A stretch of 64,000 bases of DNA from Candidatus Symbiothrix dinenymphae (GTDB taxonomy: Bacteria > Bacteroidota > Bacteroidia > Bacteroidales > Azobacteroidaceae). The notes beneath the pieces were generated by a model. That model did not search any database. It worked only from the letters and a program-made list of their open reading frames with translations, and had not been told where the DNA came from. Positions 1-8,478 of this stretch are shown piece after piece. Numbering within the stretch: the stretch's first letter is position 1; the number at the start of each line of letters is the position of its first letter. A program made the translations under genes and the position numbers. The stretch covers positions 1 to 64,000 of the forward strand of contig BBRT01000032.1 of assembly GCA_001417715.1 (NCBI GenBank), given 5' to 3'.

Positions 1-123
1 GAAAGACAACAATTTATTTAAGTCGTCCACGTATGCCTCTACAGAGTTGCCGGACAGGGATTTCTCCAGCATCAGATAGTTGCGGTAGGATTGTGCCAAC
101 GATTCGGGCGTTTCAATATACAT
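1..123 (-). CDS. xerD: Tyrosine recombinase XerD, N-terminal fragment (runs off the window)
   Basis: An open frame starts with ATG at 123 and reads leftwards to the window edge (41 codons, no stop). The peptide begins MYIETPESLAQSYRNYLMLE and continues through KSLSGNSVEAYVDDLNKLL, which is the SAM-like core-binding N-terminus of XerC/XerD recombinases (the x-x-YLxLEKxLSxNTxxAYxxDLxxL pattern). XerD-type enzymes resolve chromosome dimers at dif with FtsK. The catalytic domain is outside the window, so XerC, XerD or a phage-type integrase cannot be fully separated; the close match to the XerD N-terminal pattern and the divergent housekeeping neighbour hisB favour XerD. A TACCTTTG promoter box lies on the same strand at 170-177. 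Confidence 0.75.
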   Translation of the reverse strand, partial: MYIETPESLAQSYRNYLMLEKSLSGNSVEAYVDDLNKLLSF

Positions 124-155
124 ACTTCAAGTGTTCAAAATCAAAAAAATATTCG

Positions 156-177
156 TACTTTTGCGCCCAAAGGTACG
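156..177. promoter_or_regulatory. Divergent TAnnTTTG promoter boxes for hisB and xerD
   Basis: Two Bacteroidota -7 boxes lie almost back to back. TACTTTTG at 156-163 on the + strand points to hisB. CAAAGGTA at 170-177, which is TACCTTTG on the - strand, points to xerD. Immediately upstream of the xerD box, on its own strand, are two CATAACT heptamers (about 182-198), an arrangement repeated at several other promoters in this window. Confidence 0.6.
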
Positions 178-210
178 AAATAGTTATGAGTTATGAATTA
201 TAAATTTGTT

Positions 211-1329
211 ATGAAGAAGGTGCTTTTTATTGACAGGGATGGGACTTTGCTCGTTGAACCGCCTGTGACAGAGCAAGTTGATACGCTGGAGCAGTTGGAA
301 TTTTTGCCCGGTGTGTTGCGCAATTTGGCTCTCATTCGCGAAAAATTGGATTTTGAGTTGGTCATTGTCAGCAATCAGGACGGTCTGGGTACGCCCGCCT
401 ATCCGCAGGAAAATTTTGACAGGGTGCAAAATAAGATGCTGGAAATTTTCAAAAACGAAGGCATTGTGTTTGATGCCGTTTTTATTGACAAATCCTTTCC
501 TGAGGATAATTTGCCCACGCGCAAACCGGGGACGGCTATGCTAACTGCCTATATGACAGGAGATTATGATTTGGAAAATTCCTTTGTGATTGGCGACCGC
601 CTCACGGACGTGCATCTGGCGGACAATTTGGGCTGCGGTGCAATTTTGCTCAACAACGAACCGCTGTCCGAAAAGCAGAAAGCAAAGGCAAAGCTACGCT
701 CCTGTGTGGTCGAAAATTGGGAGCAAATCACCCAATTTTTGTTTGCCAAAGAGCGCAAGGCAACGGTCAGCCGCACGACCAAAGAAACCGATATTCACAT
801 CGAAATTGATTTGGACGGCACAGGTAAAACATTGATTGCCACAGGGTTAAACTTTTTTGACCATCTACTCGAACAAATCGGCAAACACGCGGGCATCGAC
901 CTGACGGTGCAGGTGAAGGGCGATTTACATGTGGACGAGCATCACACAATCGAAGACACGGGCATAGCACTCGGCGAAGCACTTTTGCAGGCTTTGGGCG
1001 ACAAACGGGGCATCGAACGCTACGGTTTTTGCCTGCCGATGGACGATTGTTTGTGCATGGTGGCGTTGGATTTCGGAGGTCGCCCGTGGATAGTGTGGGA
1101 TGCGGATTTCAAGCGAGAAAAGGTGGGTGATGTGCCAACCGAAATGTTTTCCCACTTCTTCAAATCATTGAGCGATGCCGCCAAAATGAACCTGAACATC
1201 CGTGCAGAAGGCACCAACGAGCACCACAAAATCGAGGGAATTTTCAAAGCATTCGCCCACGCCATCAAAATGGCAATTCACCGCGACATATTTAGCGGCG
1301 AAATTCCCACAACCAAAGGCTGCCTGTGA
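211..1329 (+). CDS. hisB: Bifunctional histidinol-phosphatase / imidazoleglycerol-phosphate dehydratase HisB
   Basis: Catalyses the sixth and eighth steps of histidine synthesis in the cytoplasm. The first about 165 residues are a HAD phosphatase (DRDGT nucleophile motif at residues 8-12, later GDRLTD). The rest is the dehydratase, with its two manganese-binding histidine clusters (DEHHTIED and NEHHKIEG). The fused form is the one found in Bacteroidota and enterobacteria. The ATG at 211 gives [11 protein letters not shown], the family's normal N-terminus; an in-frame ATG at 193 would add six residues read from GTTATGA-type heptamer repeats and is less likely. No other his gene is adjacent, so hisB is separated from the rest of the pathway here. 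Domain content leaves little doubt. Confidence 0.95.
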   Translation: MKKVLFIDRDGTLLVEPPVTEQVDTLEQLEFLPGVLRNLALIREKLDFELVIVSNQDGLGTPAYPQENFDRVQNKMLEIFKNEGIVFDAVFIDKSFPEDNLPTRKPGTAMLTAYMTGDYDLENSFVIGDRLTDVHLADNLGCGAILLNNEPLSEKQKAKAKLRSCVVENWEQITQFLFAKERKATVSRTTKETDIHIEIDLDGTGKTLIATGLNFFDHLLEQIGKHAGIDLTVQVKGDLHVDEHHTIEDTGIALGEALLQALGDKRGIERYGFCLPMDDCLCMVALDFGGRPWIVWDADFKREKVGDVPTEMFSHFFKSLSDAAKMNLNIRAEGTNEHHKIEGIFKAFAHAIKMAIHRDIFSGEIPTTKGCL

Positions 1330-1367
1330 TTTCGCAATAAAAAAATTGCTTTGTGAAAATAAATACC

Positions 1368-1375
1368 TACCTTTG
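1368..1375 (+). promoter_or_regulatory. TACCTTTG -7 box upstream of the vapBC-like pair
   Basis: TACCTTTG at 1368-1375 lies 25 bases before the antitoxin start at 1401. It follows hisB by only 38 bases and gives the toxin-antitoxin pair its own promoter. Confidence 0.55.
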
Positions 1376-1400
1376 TCGAAAATTTTAATTAAAAAAAAAT

Positions 1401-1592
1401 ATGGAAGCAAAAGTGATTAAAGTAACAAAAGCGGATATCGAACGAGATATCGAAGCCCTTGAGGCACAGTACGGTGACAAAGCAAGGAACTCGATAAACC
1501 TCTTGAAAGGTATAATTGTGCCCGGCTCAGATGAAGACATCTTCAATCTGGGTATTTATGATAACAACATATTTAAACGCGGCTGGGCATGA
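1401..1592 (+). CDS. Putative antitoxin of a VapBC-type pair
   Basis: A 63-residue protein whose stop overlaps the start of a PIN-domain toxin by four bases (ATGA at 1589-1592), so the two are translationally coupled. Size, order (antitoxin first) and overlap are typical of type II toxin-antitoxin operons. The N-terminal part (KADIERDIEALEAQYGDKA) looks helical. I see no clear ribbon-helix-helix or AbrB fold, so the DNA-binding type is undecided. The antitoxin call rests mainly on position; homologues of similar size sit before PIN toxins in other Bacteroidota. Confidence 0.7.
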   Translation: MEAKVIKVTKADIERDIEALEAQYGDKARNSINLLKGIIVPGSDEDIFNLGIYDNNIFKRGWA

Positions 1593-2011
1593 ACAGATTT
1601 CTAATCGACACTCACATTTTGTTGTGGCTAATACATGATAATAAGCGTCTTGATAAAAATATTCGGGAAAATATTGAGTATTTTCAACACCCATATTATG
1701 TGAGTGTTGAGTCGTTGCGCGAGATTGTGCTTTTGCAATTACGAAAAAAAATCAAATTAGATTATCCGGTAGATAAGATGGTTTCCATCTTGGACGAACG
1801 TCTGATAACTATTCTACCAACAAAAATCAACCATATCAGAACATTGGAAAAATTGCCTTTCATTGATATTGATGGCGGAAAACACGATGACCCATTTGAC
1901 CGCCTACTAATCGCCCAAGCAATCGCCGAAAAATATACATTGGTCAGTGCCGATAACAAATTTCCACGCTACCGCGAGTGCGGGCTGAGTTTATTGGTCA
2001 ATTCGTATTGA
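1589..2011 (+). CDS. vapC: PIN-domain ribonuclease toxin, VapC family
   Basis: 140 residues, the usual VapC length. The four acidic residues of the PIN active site are visible: D7 (FLIDTH), E45 (SLREI), D104 (DPFDRLLIAQA) and D122 (LVSADNKF). VapC enzymes are Mg2+-dependent endoribonucleases that cut tRNA or rRNA and are held inactive by the cognate antitoxin, here the 63-residue protein that overlaps it upstream. All catalytic residues are intact, so the toxin should be active. It ends 17 bases before the start of the clostripain-like gene. Confidence 0.88.
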   Translation: MNRFLIDTHILLWLIHDNKRLDKNIRENIEYFQHPYYVSVESLREIVLLQLRKKIKLDYPVDKMVSILDERLITILPTKINHIRTLEKLPFIDIDGGKHDDPFDRLLIAQAIAEKYTLVSADNKFPRYRECGLSLLVNSY

Positions 2012-2028
2012 CTCAGCCAACGAACACA

Positions 2029-3168
2029 ATGAAAAAATCACTGCCATATTGCCTCATTCTCTGCTTCTGCCTCGCCTTCACCGCCTGCGAAGACGAGGAC
2101 GACATCGCTATTGAGCAAGTCCTGCTGGTGTATTTGGGCGGCGACAATAATCTTTCTTGGGAAGCGGATGCTAAACGCATCGCTATCATGCGCGGTTGGA
2201 ACGGCGATGTAAGCACACGCATATTGATTTATCAAGACCCTTCCATCAACCCACCCACCAACCCACCCATCCTGCAAGAGGTAGTTCGCCAAAACGGAGA
2301 AAACACCACGCAGACGATTGCCACTTACGATGAGGAAAATTCGGCTTCTGCTGAGGTGTTTGCGCGAGTCATTGCTGATGTGAAACAGCGCTATCGCCCC
2401 ACTGTGAGCTACGGGCTGTTAGTTTTTTCTCACGGCACCGGATGGTTGCCTCAAAGCACCTACACACATCCCAGAAGTAGCAGCTTCCGAACTCTTGTCG
2501 TTGACCACACCGACGAAATGGAAATCATCGACATGGCTGCTGCCATCCCCGACGGCACATTTGAGTACATCATCTTTGAAGCTTGCCTCATGGCAAATAT
2601 CGAGGTGGCTTACGAGTTCCGAAACAAGACCAACTACATCCTCGCGTCAAGTGCCGAAATTCTCAGCCCCGGCTTCACAGGCATCTATTCGACATCCATC
2701 AACAACTTGTGGGCGGGCTACAACGGGCTGAAATCCTTTGCCGAAGATGCTTTCAACTATTGGAACAACCAAATCGGTCCGGCTCAGTCCGCCACGTTCT
2801 CCATCATCAAAACAGCAGCACTGCAACCATTGGCAACATTTATTAAGGAGAATGCCGACACAACAAAAACGGTGGATATATCCGCTATCCAGCACTTTGA
2901 CCGGCATAGCTACCACCTGTTTTTCGATTTTGAGGATTATTACAGCCGACAGTTAGACAACGACATTCAACGGGCGGAACTCACGCACCTGATTGATAAT
3001 GCCGTGGTCTGGAAAGCTGCCACAGAAACTTTCATGCCGGGTAATGACCATGGTTTAATTGGTTTCGCTGTCGACAAACATTCGGGAATGACCACCTATA
3101 TCCCGCAAGCGACGTTTCCGTTTTTGAACGCGGAATATAAGAAATTGAGTTGGACAAATTTGCCGTAG
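2029..3168 (+). CDS. Clostripain-family (C11) cysteine peptidase lipoprotein
   Basis: A secreted cysteine peptidase of clan CD. The ATG at 2029 gives a signal peptide with lipobox FTAC (Cys20), so the protein should be anchored in a membrane as a lipoprotein; the longer frame upstream would place 17 extra residues before the signal and is rejected. The catalytic pair is visible: His135 in FSHGTGW and Cys186 in FEACLMANIEVAYE. It ends with the family's usual TYIPQATFPFLNAEYKKLSW, so it is full length. Clostripain relatives in Bacteroidales cut after Arg or Lys and include toxin-activating proteases. Its last 137 bases are also covered, on the other strand, by the neighbouring lipoprotein frame. 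Confidence 0.88.
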   Translation: MKKSLPYCLILCFCLAFTACEDEDDIAIEQVLLVYLGGDNNLSWEADAKRIAIMRGWNGDVSTRILIYQDPSINPPTNPPILQEVVRQNGENTTQTIATYDEENSASAEVFARVIADVKQRYRPTVSYGLLVFSHGTGWLPQSTYTHPRSSSFRTLVVDHTDEMEIIDMAAAIPDGTFEYIIFEACLMANIEVAYEFRNKTNYILASSAEILSPGFTGIYSTSINNLWAGYNGLKSFAEDAFNYWNNQIGPAQSATFSIIKTAALQPLATFIKENADTTKTVDISAIQHFDRHSYHLFFDFEDYYSRQLDNDIQRAELTHLIDNAVVWKAATETFMPGNDHGLIGFAVDKHSGMTTYIPQATFPFLNAEYKKLSWTNLP

Positions 3169-5053
3169 GATATGCCCAAAAATGCCACGGTCTAAATTTA
3201 TCCATATTACTCGGGGCACCCCATGAACTTGCCACGGGGGGAGTCAGGTCTTCATAGTATAAATATATGGACTGTTTAAATGTAGTTCCGCCAATTGTAA
3301 TTGTGCATGTAACTTTTAAGCTATCTGTATAGCTACCATCTGAGGTTACATACAGAAGCCCCCGGTCAGTAGGATGAAAATAGGTTGTAGTCGCGTCAAT
3401 AATATTTGAAGTATGATGCTCTTGCACAGACCATTCTATTGTTGCCGCCTGTAGCCGTTCATTAATATGGCAGACAAAACGTATCGTATCTAAACTATTA
3501 CCAAGGGCGGCATCATAGTCAGGATAGCTCACAACTCGCTGTATCGCAGCATATTTGGTAGTGTCTGTTAGGTATGAGGAGGACTTCACCATGTGAACAT
3601 AAGGATAAGTAATCCACATAGGGCGCACAAGCACTACTGTTGCGGAATCGGCTATTGTTGCATAGCCGGGTGTGGCAGAATTGGCACGAATTATCAGGCT
3701 GTCTGCTTCCTCCAAAGGATGTAGTTGCAGATGACCGTTGTGGTGAGTGATGTCGTTCAAATAGGTAACGCGCGTGGTGACATTTGTTGGTTTACCGGCA
3801 ACAGGCATTTCAATTGAATCTTTGCTCAAAGCATGAAAAATGTATTTATTCCCTACTATTCGGGGAGTTTTATTCCCCGTAACGCTCCATGTAACAGCCT
3901 GCGAAGGATAATCTGTTCCATAGACGGTGGCTGAAAATATTTGTTCGAGAAGATCGGCATCATCAATGCCCCCATAATATGTATATCTCTTTGGAGATAC
4001 CTCCACACGACTGACCGTAGCGTTTGAAATAGGCTTATTGGGGTCGTTCGCTTTAAACTCAGGGCGAGAGACTATATTACCCATAAAAAACTCAAATAAT
4101 ATACCGCGCGGGGCAACAGAAATTCGCTCTTCGGGCGTAAGCAGAGCGTTGTCAGTTTGTTGCATTCTCAACACAATTCTATCCAGCATTTTTATGCTAT
4201 CACCCACATTCCAATAGCGACCATACTTGTCTGCATCGCCACATGTTTCCGAAACCACATCGTCAGATATACCGCTGTAATAGACATTGTCGTTTAAGAA
4301 ACTCTTGATTCCAGCCGCAATTTCATTACCTTCTGCACTTGGGTTCGTTTGAAGAAACGTTTGCAATTCATCACCTAACACGAGAATCTGTGTGTACAGC
4401 GACTTATAGAGTTCAAAGCGCAACCTGGCAGGCTCCTTTGACAACCATTTCACTTTATTCCTATACTCCGCAGTAGTGAGTGAAGCACCTCCATTATCCG
4501 TCGATAAAGAGTCAACAACGCTATATTCCCAACCTTCCGGACCCGCCCAATAACGGTCAACCGCCAAGATAACGCCGGCATCAATATCTGCCTGCGCCAA
4601 ACCCCATTGTTGGGTACCGGGATTGTATTCCCAACGGTTATAGAGGTTTTTAACCTTGCTGCTTTTGTAATCGTCAACGAAATAGGTTGATTCGCCCCTG
4701 TCATAAACATAAAGTCGAGGCTCTATTTGGGCAGAAAAAACCTGCCATTGCGCTTTCAAGTCGTCTAATCGATTGCTCGCCCGTAATTCTGACGAACGGG
4801 CTACCGACAAACCGGCAACCAAGTCGCGCAAGGTCTGTATATCTGCAGCTGTCGGCAGGGCAGACGCATCGTGCCAATTGGAAACGATGGCACCGCTCTT
4901 GCGGATGTCGCCCTCCAAGTCCACCGGACGTCCCGTAGGAATGGAATCCTCTATCAGATGCGTACTACAAGTGGTGATGCTCAACGCAACACCTGCCATA
5001 AAAAGCCCTGTAAATGCTTTTTTAACTAAAATCATTGTTCTCATGACTTCCAT
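3032..5053 (-). CDS. Large lipoprotein of unknown function, 3' end running into the neighbouring gene
   Basis: 673 residues with an N-terminal lipoprotein signal (GVALSITTC, Cys29 from the first ATG; a second ATG at 5044 is equally possible). It shows YVYDRGESTYFVDDY and a long C-terminal beta-rich part that reads like bacterial Ig-like repeats (for example RVEVSPKRYTYYGGIDDADL and AVTWSVTGNK). I do not recognise the family. The last about 45 residues are antisense to the clostripain gene and look unlike the rest, so the natural stop codon may have been lost and the frame now reads on to a chance stop. A TACCTTTG box on its own strand stands at 5070-5077, 17 bases before the start. Confidence 0.75.
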   Translation of the reverse strand: MEVMRTMILVKKAFTGLFMAGVALSITTCSTHLIEDSIPTGRPVDLEGDIRKSGAIVSNWHDASALPTAADIQTLRDLVAGLSVARSSELRASNRLDDLKAQWQVFSAQIEPRLYVYDRGESTYFVDDYKSSKVKNLYNRWEYNPGTQQWGLAQADIDAGVILAVDRYWAGPEGWEYSVVDSLSTDNGGASLTTAEYRNKVKWLSKEPARLRFELYKSLYTQILVLGDELQTFLQTNPSAEGNEIAAGIKSFLNDNVYYSGISDDVVSETCGDADKYGRYWNVGDSIKMLDRIVLRMQQTDNALLTPEERISVAPRGILFEFFMGNIVSRPEFKANDPNKPISNATVSRVEVSPKRYTYYGGIDDADLLEQIFSATVYGTDYPSQAVTWSVTGNKTPRIVGNKYIFHALSKDSIEMPVAGKPTNVTTRVTYLNDITHHNGHLQLHPLEEADSLIIRANSATPGYATIADSATVVLVRPMWITYPYVHMVKSSSYLTDTTKYAAIQRVVSYPDYDAALGNSLDTIRFVCHINERLQAATIEWSVQEHHTSNIIDATTTYFHPTDRGLLYVTSDGSYTDSLKVTCTITIGGTTFKQSIYLYYEDLTPPVASSWGAPSNMDKFRPWHFWAYPTANLSNSISYIPRSKTETSLAGYRWSFPNVCRQRNQLNHGHYPA

Positions 5054-5069
5054 ATTTCTATTTCGGGCG

Positions 5070-5077
5070 CAAAGGTA
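5070..5077 (-). promoter_or_regulatory. TACCTTTG -7 box of the large lipoprotein gene
   Basis: CAAAGGTA on the + strand is TACCTTTG on the - strand, 17 bases before the start at 5053. Upstream on the same strand is CATAATTATTTCT, a member of the heptamer-linked promoter class described in the findings. Confidence 0.55.
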
Positions 5078-5150
5078 AGAAATAATTATGAATTAACAAC
5101 TATAAAATTGATATTTTGAGTTGAGTTCGAGTTATATCAAAAATTCTTTG

Positions 5151-5158
5151 TACTTTTG
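5151..5158 (+). promoter_or_regulatory. TACTTTTG -7 box of lolD, very close to the start codon
   Basis: The box ends five bases before the ATG at 5163. Transcription would start at or next to the start codon, so the lolD mRNA should be leaderless or nearly so. Confidence 0.5.
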
Positions 5159-5162
5159 TCGC

Positions 5163-5813
5163 ATGATAAATTGCAAAAACATTACTAAAAGTTTCGGACA
5201 GTTGACCGTTTTGAAGGGCATCGACCTGACGATTGAAAAAGGCGAAGTGGTGTCTATCGTTGGTCCCAGTGGTGCAGGGAAGACTACTCTACTGCAAATT
5301 TTGGGCACCTTGGACAAGCCGGACACGGGCGAAGTCTATTACGACAACGTCAATATCAACCAACTGAAAGAGAAAGAGTTAGCCGCCTTCCGCAACAAAA
5401 ACATCGGCTTCGTCTTCCAATTTCACCAACTGCTGCCCGAGTTCACCGCATTGGAAAATGTGATGATTCCCGCGCTGATTGGACACGCCAATTCGTCCGC
5501 AGCCGAAAAAAGAGCAAAGGAAATCCTGGATTTTCTGAAACTTTCCGACCGCACATCGCACAAGCCAGCCGAACTAAGCGGCGGCGAAAAACAACGCGTA
5601 GCAGTAGCCCGAGCCCTCGTAAACCACCCCGAAGTAATTTTCGCCGACGAGCCATCAGGCAGCCTCGACACAGCCAACAAAGCCGAGTTGCACCAATTGT
5701 TTTTCGACCTGCGCGACCAGTTTCACCAAACGTTCGTCATCGTCACGCACGATGAGGCGTTGGCGAAGTTGACGGACAGGACGGTTGCTATGGTGGATGG
5801 TTCTCAGTTATGA
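5163..5813 (+). CDS. lolD: ABC transporter ATP-binding protein, LolD/MacB family
   Basis: A stand-alone ABC ATPase of 216 residues from the ATG at 5163 ([12 protein letters not shown], the usual start; the frame is open 14 codons further upstream but that would cross the promoter). Walker A is GPSGAGKT, the Q-loop region [16 protein letters not shown], signature LSGGEKQR, Walker [13 protein letters not shown] and the switch histidine VTHDE; all are intact. The [16 protein letters not shown] and SGSLD features point to the LolD branch, which powers release of lipoproteins from the inner membrane, rather than FtsE. The permease LolC/E is not adjacent. The last codon and stop (TTA TGA) fall in the first unit of a GTTATGA heptamer array. 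Confidence 0.87.
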   Translation: MINCKNITKSFGQLTVLKGIDLTIEKGEVVSIVGPSGAGKTTLLQILGTLDKPDTGEVYYDNVNINQLKEKELAAFRNKNIGFVFQFHQLLPEFTALENVMIPALIGHANSSAAEKRAKEILDFLKLSDRTSHKPAELSGGEKQRVAVARALVNHPEVIFADEPSGSLDTANKAELHQLFFDLRDQFHQTFVIVTHDEALAKLTDRTVAMVDGSQL

Positions 5814-5917
5814 GTTATGAGTTATAAGTTATGAGTTATGAGTTATGAGTTATGAGGGGGTATGAGGTATAGGGTGTGAGGTATAGGGTGTAGGGTGTAA
5901 GGTATAGGGTGTGAGGG
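5805..5917. repeat. Heptanucleotide arrays: GTTATGA units, then GTATAGG/GTGTGAG units
   Basis: About six copies of GTTATGA (one as GTTATAA) begin inside the last codons of lolD. They are followed by seven-base units alternating GTATAGG and GTGTGAG with small changes. The period is seven throughout. The same two unit types, or their complements, recur elsewhere in the window, including inside hemW. Confidence 0.85.
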
Positions 5918-5926
5918 GCTGACTAA

Positions 5927-6028
5927 CCGTCATTGCGGGCTTGACCCGCAATCCCCTGAAAAGGAGCCTAATGTTGGGCTACAGAGCGATGTAGAGCAGG
6001 GGATTGCGGGTCAAGCCCGCAATGACGG
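5927..6028. mobile_element. 102-bp MITE-like element with perfect 32-bp terminal inverted repeats
   Basis: The left arm (5927-5958) and right arm (5997-6028) are perfect inverted copies. Each arm is itself palindromic (ATTGCGGG-TCAAG-CCCGCAAT). They enclose a 38-bp core with a small hairpin. ACTAA occurs directly on both sides (5922-5926 and 6029-6033), consistent with a five-base target duplication. A second copy in the opposite orientation lies at 44397-44497. Single arms occur at least six more times, five of them inside genes. Confidence 0.85.
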
Positions 6029-6050
6029 ACTAATTAAAATATAAACTGAA

Positions 6051-6848
6051 ATGATGAAAGATTTTTTTTATTTTTCAAAGCGCGAGCGTCAAGGGATTAT
6101 CGTGCTGCTTGTGCTGCTTGTCGGCATTTTCTTCGGGAAGTGGTTTTTTTCTGTGCCTGCGGCAGAGCCTTTGGTGGAGACGCAGGAGGTGGTTGATGCT
6201 TCCGGGAAGGCTGTTGGGGGTTATGTGCCTTTGCCGCAATATTCCAATTCTGACAGGGGGTTGCGGGTCAAGCCCGCAATGACGAGTAGTGCAGGGGCGG
6301 CTCGCTCTGTGGCGAGTAGTGCAGAGGCGGCTCGTGCAAAGACGAGTAGTGCCCCTGCTTCGCGCACTTTTTATGCGCGTGACCGCGACACTGTTGTGCG
6401 TCCTGCTTCGCGGGGCGCTTTGCCTGCGGTGGAGAAATTGGCTGCGGGGGAGACTTTGGAGTTGAATGTGGCTGATACTTTGTTGTTGAAGAAAATTCCG
6501 GGGGTGGGGTCTTCTTTTGCCAAGCGGATTGTGGCTTATCGCACCATCTTGGGCGGATATCATCGGGTGGAGCAGTTGCAGGAGGTGTATGGGATGTATG
6601 TGGAGCTTTATGAGCAGATTGCGCCTTATATTCAGGTGGATGAGGCGTCCGTCACCCGTCTTTCGGTGAATAAAGCCTCATTAGACAAGTTGAGAAACCA
6701 TCCTTATCTCAATTTTTATCAGGCTAAAGCCATTATTGAAACGCGCAAAAAACGCGGCACGCTGCAAGGGATTGAAGATTTGCAACTCCTTGACGAATTT
6801 ACGGCTGACGATTGGGGTCGGATTACTCCCTATTTGGATTTCCGGTAA
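6051..6848 (+). CDS. ComEA-like helix-hairpin-helix protein with membrane anchor
   Basis: 265 residues. One membrane segment lies at about residues 15-33 (IIVLLVLLVGIFFGKWFF). A low-complexity linker of about 80 residues follows. Two helix-hairpin-helix units make up the C-terminal half (LNVADTLLLKKIPGVGSSFAKRIVAYR and LSVNKASLDKLRNHPYLNFYQAKAIIETRKKRG). HhH proteins of this kind bind DNA without sequence specificity; ComEA relatives do so at the cell surface during DNA uptake, but competence is not shown here. The linker contains an in-frame 32-bp repeat arm (residues 68-78) and a following 30-bp minisatellite encoding A/S/R-rich peptide. The gene starts 22 bases after the MITE and its 3' end overlaps the opposing gene by 26 bases. 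Confidence 0.8.
   Translation: MMKDFFYFSKRERQGIIVLLVLLVGIFFGKWFFSVPAAEPLVETQEVVDASGKAVGGYVPLPQYSNSDRGLRVKPAMTSSAGAARSVASSAEAARAKTSSAPASRTFYARDRDTVVRPASRGALPAVEKLAAGETLELNVADTLLLKKIPGVGSSFAKRIVAYRTILGGYHRVEQLQEVYGMYVELYEQIAPYIQVDEASVTRLSVNKASLDKLRNHPYLNFYQAKAIIETRKKRGTLQGIEDLQLLDEFTADDWGRITPYLDFR
6254..6284. repeat. Palindromic repeat arm inside the ComEA-like gene
   Basis: 31 bases matching the MITE right arm with one change (GGGGGTTGCGGG in place of GGGGATTGCGGG). Read in frame it encodes DRGLRVKPAMTS. It is followed at 6281-6356 by about two and a half copies of a 30-bp unit containing GACGAGTAGTGC. Confidence 0.85.
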
Positions 6849-8436
6849 CTTGCGTCGGCGGTTGCACTACCTGCGGGGGGGCTTGTGTGGCGGGCTGAGC
6901 CGGGGTTGTTGTTGCCGGTATCCATCGCCTTTCAGTACCGGGGCGGTGTGGCAGCGAGAGGTCTTCCGGCTGTTCGCTTTGCGGTGCGCTTTGTCGTCTG
7001 CTTCGCGGTCCGCCGAGTGGTATGGAGAGTCCTAATTGCACGTTCAGCCCTTTGATTGACACAGGCAGGAAGTCCTTATTCACTTTCGGTATCAGGTAGT
7101 CGCTGGAGATGAAGAAAAAGTTGCCTAAGTGTAGCGACACACCAAACTGCTCAAAGTTTGCCATGCCGCCGGTGAGCAGCGAATAGCTTAGTCCAAGTTC
7201 CACCCATGTCAGGTTTCTAATAGGGCGAATGGCACCACCAAAGGTGAAATCGGTTAGCGTTTCAACGGGTGTGAAGCGCGTGGAGGTGAAAAATCCCAAA
7301 TTTGCCGGAAAATTGGGGAATGCGTAATCTAACCCCCAATTCATTTTTGCCGTCAAACCGATTCCGCGCATCTGCGTTGGATTTTCTACCTCTTTCAACT
7401 GCATGGCATCGATAATCTTATCTGTTACGTCCGTAAAGACATCTTCTATCTTATTTTCTTCATTTTGAAAGTCAAATTGACCATCGCCAAGTATGGTGAT
7501 TTCTTCGCTGTCGACAGTGCCCACTGCCTGTAGATTTTTTTTGTTCCAATTGATGTAGCCAATATCGGTTACTGCCGCCGAAACGGTGAAGTTATTCAAA
7601 AACTCGTAATTATCCTTAAAGACATCAACGAAGTATTTACCCGGCTGAAAAGTGGCACCCAGGTCAAAGCCAAGACCAAAACCGCTTAGTTCGGGTTTAA
7701 AGTTGTCCATTTTAATGTTGTTGTCGAACGTGCCGTCTGCTTTATATTTGAATTCTACACCCGGCGCATACATTTGGATTGTGGTTTGCGACCGCATCGT
7801 CCATCTATCCTCACCAAAATTGAGTTGGAGGCGGTCGATGTTGAACCCTGCGGCACCCAGACCTGCCAGCACTTTCACTTTTCCACCCAGCACCAGCGAT
7901 TTGTTTAACACCGGATATGAAAAACCAACACCGGCTTGTGCAATCGCTGCCATCGTCATACTCATATTTTTGAAATCATGGTTGCCACCCACTTCTTTTA
8001 TGAATGAAAATAAGCCTTTCGGCACGTTGAAGTTAGAAATGATACGCGGACTCAAGTCAAACGACACAAACGCATCCCCCACATAGAAGCCAAAGCCCAA
8101 GACCGTCAGGTTGAAATCCAACGCCAAGTAATTATTGGCAGAGATATTTTTCAAAAACTCACCGGCAGAAATATCCGGGTGCAAAAACGTAACAGCTTTC
8201 CCATTTTCGCCCTTACCGGGGAAAATAAAATTTTCCAAATTAAACGCATTCGTCTTATAATCCACCAGGATATTCGACACTCCCGGAATGCCAACATAGC
8301 CGCGCGCCGGACGAAGGGCGGGGTTCAAGTTGGTGCGCGTATAAGAACTGCTCACAAAATACTCCGTATTAGTAGTTTGCCCCGCCACCGAAGCAAACGC
8401 AAACAAAAACCAACCAAAAAAACATATTCTTTTCAT
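6823..8436 (-). CDS. DUF5723-type outer-membrane beta-barrel protein
   Basis: 537 residues with a signal peptide (FAFASVAGQ) and the family's opening LNPALRPARGYVGIPGVSN. Many short alternating beta segments such as LGFGFYVGDAFVSFDLSPRI and VELGLSYSLLTGG suggest a porin-like barrel. DUF5723 proteins are common in Bacteroidota; their function is unknown. The last about 60 residues are proline- and glutamine-rich (TTPAQPATQAPPQVVQPPTQ) and may be a periplasmic or surface tail. The start codon is the ATG in the last unit of a GAGTTTA/GAGTTAT heptamer array. The 3' end overlaps the ComEA-like gene on the other strand by 26 bases. It probably shares a transcript with the upstream lipoprotein. Confidence 0.8.
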   Translation of the reverse strand: MKRICFFGWFLFAFASVAGQTTNTEYFVSSSYTRTNLNPALRPARGYVGIPGVSNILVDYKTNAFNLENFIFPGKGENGKAVTFLHPDISAGEFLKNISANNYLALDFNLTVLGFGFYVGDAFVSFDLSPRIISNFNVPKGLFSFIKEVGGNHDFKNMSMTMAAIAQAGVGFSYPVLNKSLVLGGKVKVLAGLGAAGFNIDRLQLNFGEDRWTMRSQTTIQMYAPGVEFKYKADGTFDNNIKMDNFKPELSGFGLGFDLGATFQPGKYFVDVFKDNYEFLNNFTVSAAVTDIGYINWNKKNLQAVGTVDSEEITILGDGQFDFQNEENKIEDVFTDVTDKIIDAMQLKEVENPTQMRGIGLTAKMNWGLDYAFPNFPANLGFFTSTRFTPVETLTDFTFGGAIRPIRNLTWVELGLSYSLLTGGMANFEQFGVSLHLGNFFFISSDYLIPKVNKDFLPVSIKGLNVQLGLSIPLGGPRSRRQSAPQSEQPEDLSLPHRPGTERRWIPATTTPAQPATQAPPQVVQPPTQVTGNPNRE

Positions 8437-8478
8437 AACTCAAAATTCTAAACTCTAAACTCTAAACTCTCATAACTC
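8436..8478. repeat. Heptamer array joining two - strand genes
   Basis: On the - strand the run reads GAGTTATGA, then three GAGTTTA units, GAATTTT and GAGTTATG. The first unit contains the TGA stop of the upstream lipoprotein gene. The last unit supplies the ATG of the DUF5723 gene. Confidence 0.8.

Noticed and set aside
1978-2028. Longer start for the clostripain gene
   Set aside because: It would put 17 residues, antisense-like to the vapC end, before a good lipoprotein signal peptide.
2247-2274. CCAACCCACCCA-type repeat in the clostripain gene
   Set aside because: Short and within a loop (NPPTNPP); not seen elsewhere, so not counted with the dispersed repeat families.
5805-5917. Heptamer arrays as a CRISPR array
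   Set aside because: Units are seven bases with no unique spacers between longer repeats, and no cas genes are present.
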